Source of the DNA: Gerris lacustris
Taxonomy: Eukaryota; Arthropoda; Insecta; Hemiptera; Gerridae
Direction: 5' to 3'
DNA length: 64,000 nt
NCBI GenBank assembly: GCA_951217055.1
Contig: OX578278.1
Span: 36,043,688-36,107,687 of the forward strand
Below, one piece after another: positions 55,895-64,000 of this stretch (its first letter is position 1; the number at the start of each line of letters is the position of its first letter). The position numbers were made by a program, and so were the translations under genes. The notes beneath the pieces are model-generated. The model saw nothing but the letters and a program-made list of their open reading frames with translations, did no database searches and had not been told where the DNA came from.

Positions 55895-57685
55895 GGGGAT
55901 CGAACCCGGACACTTGAGATCGAAGAAAAAAAAATCATTAATTCATAACACCCGTTATGAAAAGTGGAAAACACTGGGCAAAGTAATTATGAACTTTTAT
56001 ATGAGAAAATTTGTCTGAGTTATCTCGGTTTGTTTACCCATTTGACCAGTTTTTATCACATTGACTTGTTAGATTTCCCAAACTTTGTTTTTTCGTCCCA
56101 CCCTATTCTAATTCTATAAGAGGGATCTTAAAGGTGGGGTCACAGTCACAGCTAGCGGATCGACACTCGTATCCGTCTGTATAGATAACAATATATTCAT
56201 ATTTTCTGGGTTCTGGGACCGAGGTAATATGAGAAAGTTAGTCTGAGTTGTCTCGGACCAACTTTTCACGTTTACATCTTACTTTTTTAGGGGTTATGTG
56301 TACTAAATGTTTTTTTGAAAACTGAAAGCTTTGGCCTGAATATTTATATCTGTAAATAGGAGTCGAATGTAAGATATTTCATGAAAATTAGCACAGCTAT
56401 TCACGAAGTACATTCAGCAATAGTTTTTACTTAAAATAAAACAGTATATTATTACGCATATATAAATTTATTACACATAAACAACTAAATGATTATATCT
56501 AATTGTGATACAAAAAGGCAACTAAGTACCTTGCTTTCAAGGTCATGGGTTTGAATAAGAGTAACTGCACCATCACACCATATTTTTTATCTAAACAACA
56601 CCCTATAACTTTGGGAATATTACGGGGGGGGGGGGACTAAAGATATATATCATCAACAATGCCAAAGCGGGATTCGTTAATAAACCGAAGTCCTATTTAA
56701 GCGAGTAGCTCGGATACAGGATTCAAACCACAATATATTTTTTCTGCCACTAAAGAGAAAACATTATTTTTTTATTGAAATGGTTGAAAACTTATTGTTA
56801 AAATAAAAAAAAATGCGTCATTCAAAAAATTGTCATTAATGTAGTAGTATGTAACTAGATACAATATTCACTCAAATATCCTACAGACGATTTGCTAACT
56901 TTCTTGTATTTTAGTTTCTCTGTCTTATTTTAGATTCACTTTATACAGGGTCAGAATACCAAAAAAAAAAAAAAAAAAAAATGATTAAAAAGAAAAGACT
57001 TTACTTTGGTACCTTTCGTACGAGGTAAAAGGACCAAAGAGCATTAAAATTCATAGGTTTAAAAAAAATAGAAGTAAAGGGAGGATGGGTTGGGTTCAAA
57101 GTAGAGACCTTCCTGTCCTGAATCAAAGGACAAGTCTAAAACAATAAAGAACTGCCCTTAGGGGTCAGGAGGGCAAAGGTAGAATCATTGCTTGAGTTTT
57201 AGCTCTACCTCTGGATAACTACGGAATAATCCTGAGCTGCCCAGGACAGGGGTCCTATATACCCTCTGGCATCCGTTACCTTTCAACCCTCCTCACGCTT
57301 TTGTACTTTGCCTTCCTTCAATTTTTGCTTAATTTTTTATCGTAAACTCTTTACATTTTTGTAGTATTTTATTCTCTCGTAAAACGTAGAGCATTTAGAA
57401 AGGGAATATTTGGTGGAGGATTTCAATCACACTTCTAAATGAAGCCCTTATACTTTTTTTATCTATGTTTAAAAGATTGGTTGTTCAAACGGCTTAAGAT
57501 TTATACACTCTCTACTTTTGGGGTGCATGTGCGGGGGTGCACCTGCGCAGCTACGTGGTTAGCATACTCGCTAACTCTCGTTTGAAACCAAGGTCAGGGA
57601 GGTGAGACATGCTTAACACTAATGATCATGTGGATATGTATAGTGGCCGATTCCGAATTTTGGGTACACGTCTTGCAAGACGTGT
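55895..57685. other. Unassigned sequence
   Basis: Box-B-like words (GATCGAACCC near 55898; GTTTGAAACCAAGG near 57581) hint at decayed tRNA-derived repeats, but no box A at the right distance was convincing. (G)11 near 56625. Confidence 0.35.
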
Positions 57686-57687
57686 AC

Positions 57688-57833
57688 CCATCAAAACAAT
57701 TTTGATTAATTTAAAATCAATAGGGGGGAAAATGAAATAAATTCAACAATAATAAGTTTTAAAGGCATAAAATCATTAAAGAATACAAAATAAGACGCGA
57801 GGAAGCTATGTGCCACATTAATTAATTGGCAGA
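57688..57833 (+). mobile_element. Family A2 Helentron-like 3' end
   Basis: CAAAACAATTTTGATTAATT, AAAGGCATAAAATCATTAAA, GACGCGAGGAAGCTATGTGC, and a stem-loop ending ATTGGCAG. Confidence 0.65.
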
Positions 57834-57839
57834 TAGATG

Positions 57840-58560
57840 TGCATAGTTGTATATTGTATTTAATTGTAATAGTACTGTACACGAGCATTTAAAAAAATAG
57901 AAAATAATAATCTGTTTGCAAAATAAATTATTTTTACAAAAAGAAGTAGGGGGGGGGGGAGGGTAAATTTTGTTAGCTATAGGAGGCGCATTTTCAAAAG
58001 CTGCGGGGGGGGGGGGGGGCGCCGGATTTCTTAGTTACGCCACTGTTTATAACGAATAAAAAAGTACAGGTTTTCAGTTTTTAAAGTGAAAACCTTGCCT
58101 AAACTTCTTTAGGCACGGTTGAGTAAATTGGCTTAGATGAAACGAAATTGCATGTAATGAAGTTGGTGATTCGAGACTCGTCTATGTCAAAGGATTTTTT
58201 ATAATCAACTAGTCGGCAGTTGATTTACCTGTAAAAAAATGTTTACTTGGACGAGTCTCGATCCGCCGTCCTTTGATTCAGCAGGCATGAGTGCTAATTA
58301 TTGTACCCCGGAGGTAGATGATTTTTCAAAATACAGAATTGGTATATAATCGTAATATTATATTCATTATAATAATAAAATAAGTGTATACATAAATGTT
58401 GTTTTCATGTTTTTTTCTTCATTATTCGCTAAAATGTTATTAAAATATTTTATATTTCAATTAAATTCCACATAACCATTTCTTAATCCTGAACCAATAA
58501 AATCGTCAACAAATGCAAAGAAAGCAATGCATAAAATCAACTGTTTCCAGAACTTATGTT
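57840..58560. other. Unassigned sequence with inverted GAGACTCGTC words
   Basis: TTCGAGACTCGTC at 58171 and GACGAGTCTCGATC at 58250 face each other 80 bp apart. Each is a possible box B of a tRNA-derived repeat. Two G runs lie near 57950 and 58005. Confidence 0.35.
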
Positions 58561-58589
58561 TCACTTCTAATGCGTGAGAGTCTATGTGC

Positions 58590-59145
58590 TCGTTTCGAAG
58601 AACGAAAATATTTTAGGTCTCCGATTTCAAAAATTCCAAGACAGAAATCCGTATGAGACATCAGGGAACATTTTTGGTTCCGTGTCTGTCTGTCGGTCTG
58701 TCATTCGATTTTTGCGAACCAACATATCTTAAAAACTAGACGTCCGACTTTAATGAAATTTAGATGGTAGGTCATAAGTAGCCCATTGTTGGTCCCATAT
58801 AAGTTTTAACCTTCTGCGCTTATTTGTTTCTCTTCCACATACCCACAAACATACATCTATTTACACCTATAGCTTCAAAAGTACTTATCTGATTTGTATA
58901 AAACTTTTTGCAGTGTATCGAAAGCAACCCGCAGATATCCCAATATTAATTTGAACCGTCTGCGCACTTTAACTTTTTCTAAATTGACACTTTAATTCAT
59001 GTAAAAGATTAAAACAATTTTGACAGATTAAAAAACGGGGTAACAATTAAACAAATTAGACAATAATGGCTTGTAAAAAAAGCATAAAACCAATACAGTA
59101 CGTGGATAGGATGCGAGGAAGCTATGTGCCACACCAATTGGCAGT
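58590..59145 (+). mobile_element. Helentron-like element, family A2
   Basis: GTCTCCGATTTCAAAAATTC, CAGGGAACATTTTTGGTTCC, a GTCTGTCTGTCGGTCTGTC core, AGTAGCCCATTGTTGGTCCC, CAATTTTGACAGATTAAAAA, GATGCGAGGAAGCTATGTGC and stem-loop ACCAATTGGCAG. The 5' tip is degraded. Confidence 0.72.
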
Positions 59146-59360
59146 TTTTTTTTTTATAGTTAGGCGTTACAACACAACAATTCAACATATCAGTGAAAGC
59201 CATGATTTTAGCCATAATATAAAACACAAAGCAGTAAGATCAAACATTTCCTATTTTCAAAGATCAATCAAAATTTATAAACTCAGACTATTAAAGTAAC
59301 AATATACCTTTCTTTCTTTAACGTTACACCTTTATTTTGTAAATCGTTGAATTGTCTCAT

Positions 59361-59948
59361 TTTTAGGGTTTTGTTGGTAAAACCAAAAAAAGAAACCCTT
59401 ATAGTTTCGTTCCTGTGTCTGTCTGTCACTCTGTACAGTTCCAATAACTTTTGAATTGAAAGAGATAAAAACGTGAAACTTTCCAGTATTAAAGATCGTT
59501 TTGACGCGCACACAGCAAAAATATAGTGAACTAAAAATTATCAGCTGTTCAAATTCAAAATGGCGGATAATTGGAAAAAAATATTTTATTGACATTTTTA
59601 GTGAGGTATCAAATGAAAGATATTGAAGAGTAGATTACAAAAATAGCGCAATTTTTGTCAAAAAACATTAAAATTTTGCATGCCCCCCCCCCCATAAAAC
59701 TATATTTCTGCCGTTACTAAAAGTATAAAAAAAATATGCAAAATGTGCGGTCTGCTGGGCCAAAGAAAAAAAAAGAATAGCAACTTGATCGGTTTAACCG
59801 GGAATACGAAAGATTTTTGTGGAAAGTTTTTAATTTTTCATGACATTTTGTCAAAAAACATCAACATTGCCCCCTACCCCTTATACTAATCATGTTCATG
59901 TTCACAATACCAACGAAACCCTTTTTACGTGAGACTTCACGCACAACC
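59361..59948 (+). mobile_element. Helentron-like element, family C
   Basis: Begins TTTTAGGGTTTTGTTGGT, with a TGTGTCTGTCTGTCACTC core. An inverted copy of the tip lies near the end (ATACCAACGAAACCCTTTTT), followed by a terminal stem-loop CGTGAGACTTCACG. Same order as 46898-47858. The end-proximal inverted repeat, tetranucleotide core and 3' stem-loop give the HINE plan with sequences unrelated to families A and B. Confidence 0.7.
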
Positions 59949-59999
59949 AATTTATTAATTAGAATTTGATCATTACTTACTTTATTTTACTTTACTTTA

Positions 60000-60240
60000 T
60001 TAACTAGCTCGCTACTCGTGCTTCGCAGCGGAGTAATTTAGAGGGGAGATAAATTTAATTTTTTATTATATAGCAAATAAATAATTCATAACTTTGCTTC
60101 TAATACTCCGATTAACATAAAAACAAGAAAATTCTTAATGACACATTTCACCGTAAAATTACCTGTAAACACCTTTTTTTACTATTTTAAATAAAAGGAT
60201 AATATGGAGCTGATGTGGCTCATGCCGAATCTAACCAACT
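60000..60240 (+). repeat. Repeat beginning CTAGCTCGCTACTCGTGCTTCG
   Basis: The TAGCTCGCTACTCGTGCTTC then GCAGCGG opening resembles a motif (CTAGC...CGGCTTCGC) widespread at the ends of arthropod repeats. The rest is AT-rich, and I cannot set the right end. Confidence 0.35.
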
Positions 60241-60279
60241 ACTCCAGATTCAGCTTACAGAAGGCATTAATAACAAAAA

Positions 60280-60850
60280 AGGTCCCAAAAAAAAGACGGG
60301 GGTCACAAAGTTTTTTATTGGAAATAACGGCAAGATACATTTTTTTTCAGGAAATTTTCATCACCCACCATAACCATGAATTATTTCGAAATTTTAGGAC
60401 CAGCAGTTACATAGTGGTTGGGGGGGGGATGTTTTTAGGGTATATTTTGACTTATAAAACCAATAAAAAATGCAACAATTAAAAAAGAATATATATATTT
60501 GTGTCCTACTCTTCAGCAGCTTTCATTTGATCACCCTCTCAAAGTTATTTAAAAAAAACAAAATTATAAAATTTTGGGCGCCCTTCACTTTTTAGAAATT
60601 GGAGATGCGCTCCCAGAATTTTTATCGCCCCTCAATAAGGTATCAGCATGAATTAATTCGAAATTTTAGGGCCAGCCGTCTTATAATGGTTGGCGAGGGG
60701 GGGGGGGATTTTTTTGGGTATATTTTGACTTAAAAAACCAATTAAAAATGCAAAACCTAAAAAAGCATGTATATATTTTATCCTACTCTTCAGCACCTTT
60801 TATTTGATACCCCAATCGAAAATTTTGAGAAGTATCTACAAAACTCTAAA
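60280..60850 (-). repeat. Reversed copy of the poly-C double unit
   Basis: Two units on the minus strand with G runs (60420-60428; 60697-60708), GGGTATATTTTGACTTA and TAATTCGAAATTTTAGGGCC / ATTTCGAAATTTTAGGACC, and CTACTCTTCAGCA. Homologous to 55440-55890. Confidence 0.65.
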
Positions 60851-61257
60851 AATAATATGTTAATGAGGTATCGCTGTAAAAGTCTCGATAAGAATAGTAA
60901 AGCTAATAATAGTAATATAATTTTCATTTTATTAATAACCTTAGCAACTAAGATAATTTGCCAATCAGCTAAAATAAAACCAGTTTTTCCAATATTACCC
61001 GCTTAAAAATAAAAATTGTATATAAAACAACTATTATTATATATTTAGGAGCTTTTCAACGATATTCATCATGAAGGGTGTATATTATTTTGACTTTAGT
61101 ACCCCGCACCCCTGTGAACAAACATTTAAATTTAAAAATTTCGTGTAGACCGTGACCTTCCTCTTGTTTTGAAGGACAATTGTGCAAATTTTCTCTAGAT
61201 TAAAAATAAAACTGTAAATTTGTATAAAAGACATACAGGTACACATACCCACAGATA

Positions 61258-61347
<90 letters not shown>
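61258..61347. repeat. (TA)n microsatellite
   Basis: About 90 bases of pure TA. Confidence 0.97.
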
Positions 61348-61348
<1 letters not shown>

Positions 61349-61745
61349 AAACGAATCAAGAGGTGTATCCCTTCACGGTCCGCCCTTATCCAACCAGAGG
61401 GGCATTGAAGGTCCGGGGACGTTGAGAGAACGACAAGGAGGGGACATTCGTCCCGTGACCACGTTCAATACTTTATGTGGTCGGAGTGTTTAATTTGATT
61501 ACTAAGTTAGCGGACATTTTGTGGCATTCATGAACGATAAATATTTAAACCTTCATAATCGAGAAACAACGATTAGGTCCTGGAACGAAACTAGGAAATC
61601 ATCTCGGCACTACCCGGACACCAATTCCCGTTCAGGCTCGTTACTAATGTATTTATTTTTATTTTTTATTGCCTATTAAAGTTACATAGAAATAAATTAT
61701 TATTTTATTCACAATTACCATTTAATATAGAATTAAGAAATTTTA
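61348..61745. other. Less AT-rich unassigned segment
   Basis: 61370-61640 is visibly richer in G and C than the flanks (GGTCCGGGGACGTTGAGAGA), which suggests an inserted element. No boundaries or coding frame were found. Confidence 0.35.
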
Positions 61746-61747
61746 GG

Positions 61748-61793
<46 letters not shown>

Positions 61794-61815
61794 ATATGTA
61801 TATGTATGTATGTAT
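61748..61815. repeat. (TA)n-(GT)n-(TATG)n compound microsatellite
   Basis: TA run, then GTGTGTGTGTGTGTG, then TATGTATATGTATGTATG. Confidence 0.92.
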
Positions 61816-61840
61816 GGTTTTTTTATGTAATACGAGTATA

Positions 61841-61980
61841 TTCTTCTTTAAACTGTTACTCCCCTTATAAAAACAGAAGGGTGATATTCCTTTGCCCCAA
61901 AGTACATTGGACTTAACATCCCTTTGTCTTGATAATTATTTAGTCAGTCATTTATATTCTAAAAATAAAAAACATAGTGA
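61841..61980 (+). mobile_element. hAT-type MITE fragment
   Basis: TTCTTCTTTAAACTGTTACT, CCTTATAAAAACAGAAGGG and TACATTGGACTTAACATCCC match the interior of the MITEs at 20685 and 47350. The outer 60-bp unit and the right TIR are lost or diverged. Confidence 0.75.
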
Positions 61981-61997
61981 GTAATAATATAAATAAT

Positions 61998-62152
61998 CCT
62001 ACCGCGGGTTTCCGCAAGCCGAGTTTTGCCGATATTTGTAGTTATTATAACCCATACAATGGTAGTAGTTATGTAGGAATTACACAACATTACAACATTG
62101 AACTACAAATTTCCAATGGAAATTTGCTCGGCTTGCGGAAACCCGCGGTAGG
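61998..62152. mobile_element. 155-bp MITE with 26-bp perfect inverted ends
   Basis: CCTACCGCGGGTTTCCGCAA (then GCCGAG) at 61998-62023 and its exact complement at 62127-62152. A weaker inner repeat (TTTGTAGTT / AACTACAAA) continues the symmetry. No clear target duplication was read, so the superfamily is unassigned. Confidence 0.8.
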
Positions 62153-62154
62153 GT

Positions 62155-62600
62155 TTTTTAAATCTTTGCTGACTCATCAGGGGAGTTTAATGACGTCATA
62201 AATATCCCATTTTTAATAGTGATCCTCATCTCAACGAGCTTGATTTTTCGGTGCAAGTTTCATTTTGATACGTCAATTTGTTCGAGAGTTATTGTGCTCA
62301 CAAGAAATTCCCAAGAAATGATTACTATTACTATTGTTATTTTTATTCAATTATTATTCGAATCGCTATGGTAACTAATTTTTTGGATTAAGGACCCCAA
62401 AAAACATAAGAAGCGATTCCTCATTTGATTTTTTGTATTTTTTAAAATCTTTGCTGACTCATCAGGGGGTTAATGACGTTATAAATATCCCATTTTCAAT
62501 AGGGATCCTCAATCCTCATCTCAACGAGCTTGATTTTTTGGTGCAAGTTTCATTTTGATAGATCAATTCGTTCGAGAGTTATCGTGCTCACAAGAAATCC
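62155..62600. repeat. Direct repeat, two copies of about 155 bp, 290 bp apart
   Basis: Copies at 62155-62310 and 62446-62600 share AATCTTTGCTGACTCATCAG, ATAAATATCCCATTTT, CATCTCAACGAGCTTGATTT and GTGCTCACAAGAAAT. Confidence 0.8.
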
Positions 62601-62624
62601 GCTAGAAATACATATACCAATGTG

Positions 62625-62626
<2 letters not shown>

Positions 62627-62671
<45 letters not shown>
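62627..62671. repeat. (TA)n microsatellite
   Basis: Pure TA run left of the palindrome. Confidence 0.95.
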
Positions 62672-62674
<3 letters not shown>

Positions 62675-62698
62675 TAAATTCTCGACCGTAAATATAAA

Positions 62699-63007
<309 letters not shown>

Positions 63008-63244
63008 TTTGTAAAACCTATTTTTTTGTGATCAGGGACCCATGAAACTTATTTTGGCCACAGTCCCGGCTTTAACTCCCGCCATGCCAGTGGCTCCAAT
63101 ACCGAATTTTTTCCAATGATAATTCGCTAAAAAGTACCGAAATTCCTTTCAACTGATCTGAATCGCCGAAAACCGCTTAACACAATATTAATATATTTTA
63201 TGACTACCATTCCTTTAATCCTCCTTCAAAGTAGAGAATTTGTG

Positions 63245-63325
63245 ACGGGGTCTTCGGTAGCTCATTGCTATCGCATACCCTTGTTGTTCCTCGTTCGATT
63301 ACCGACTCCGGCCGGGAATCCCACT
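63245..63325 (+). repeat. Possible tRNA-derived repeat head
   Basis: GGTAGCTCATTGCTATCGCA resembles a box A region and GTTCGATTACCGACTCCGGC a box B region about 35 bases later, followed by CGGGAATCCC. A cloverleaf is not convincing, so a decayed SINE head is more likely than a tRNA gene. Confidence 0.4.
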
Positions 63326-63329
63326 ATTT

Positions 63330-64000
63330 TTGTCCACCCTGAATCGCCTTATAAATGGGTAGTTGCTTAAGTGAAGTGGTGAAGAACTGGCTGTATATTC
63401 CAATAGTAAGGTTTATATAGCTGGTGGAGCCACACCCTAACCCCGTGTCATCCATAATAGATAGTGGTATATACCCTGGCAGACCTAGGCCTTCCAAGGT
63501 TTCCGCCATGAAGTTATTAAGTAAATAAATAGTTCTTCGTTGATGAGGATGTCGAACTATAATTGTAGAAACTGGACTGTATTATAATATTTTGCTATTG
63601 AAGTTTTTATGAAAATAAATTTATTTATTTTGCTCTTTGAATTTTATTCGCAGTTGCTTTTAGTTGTTGATAATGAAGTTTGAATCAGATAATTACTAAT
63701 TAGAGTAGCTAAAGTCTCTAATAGATGAAGCTGGATTTTGTTTGCTCTAGTCCTGTATCTGTTGGTCTAGATGGAGATCCGTTAGCAAAGTTAAGTTTCT
63801 AGATAGTTACTTAACATATAATTATACAACATAAATTAGTTAATTGTATCTAATTCTGTGGTTATCTATTAGTTACATTTCAAGTTCCACCCTACTAATT
63901 TTTTTGATTCTCTTTACTACTTCTAATCGGACTATCTATTCTCAGCTACTTTACTTATCCCTACCCTAGTTTACTTCTCTTTTCTTAGAAATCCCTTTCT
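63330..64000. other. AT-rich sequence without a recognised gene
   Basis: The 61-residue minus-strand frame at 63324-63509 has no known domain. Confidence 0.4.

Noticed and set aside
55860..55935. tRNA gene on the minus strand
   Set aside because: A good box B-like GGGTTCGATCC is present, but no matching box A or acceptor stem.

Overview
This window looks like a gene-poor, AT-rich stretch of an invertebrate nuclear genome. An arthropod, probably an insect, is most likely. The evidence is indirect: mariner, pogo/Tigger, hAT, Harbinger and piggyBac-type elements; Helentron-like elements with tetranucleotide cores; a LINE whose ORF1 resembles the DUF4780 domain common in insect elements; long (TA)n arrays; and no bacterial operon structure. 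I found no convincing single-copy host gene. Every recognisable coding stretch belongs to a mobile element and is broken by stops or frameshifts.

Layout. 0.6-2.1 kb: a decayed reverse transcriptase tail, then fragments of a tRNA-derived SINE, one pair forming a 231-bp palindrome. 5.1-9.3 kb: a nearly complete but dead LINE with endonuclease, reverse transcriptase and RNase H. 9.46-10.06 kb: a TTAA-flanked piggyBac-like element. 11.5-14.6 kb: a long-inverted-repeat unit holding a 5S rRNA-derived element. 16.3-19.5 kb: two Helentron-like elements and a broken mariner. 20.1-21.2 and 30.4-31.5 kb: two hAT copies in opposite orientation. The first holds a hAT-type MITE whose empty site survives in the second. 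25.5-29.6 kb: a putative 4-kb transposon with 46-47 bp inverted ends and one gene related to a family I recall as DUF7869. The gene was later cut by a pogo-type MITE and a Helentron-like element. 33.5-38.2 kb: a foldback repeat, a Harbinger MITE, a 1.7-kb hAT element and a Tigger fragment. 40.1-41.7 kb: a second reverse transcriptase pseudogene. 44.4-64 kb: tandem and nested Helentron-like elements, MITEs, (TA)n arrays and a perfect 98-bp-arm palindrome.

The most interesting locus is 25,542-29,557. Removing the two younger insertions restores coding continuity at both junctions, which fixes the insertion points to within a few bases. The protein carries spaced Asp residues (DLQAV, WSDGC, GHTQMKCD) compatible with an RNase H-like nuclease, and its ends share an ACCACGTATCT motif that recurs as an internal hairpin upstream of the gene. 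I cannot assign it to a transposon superfamily I know.

A second theme is the abundance of non-autonomous Helentron-like (DINE-1/HINE-type) elements. At least three families with different end sequences share one plan: inverted repeats near the ends, a (TCTG)n-like core, and a stem-loop at the 3' end. All family assignments are from reading the sequence and from memory; none was checked by a database search.
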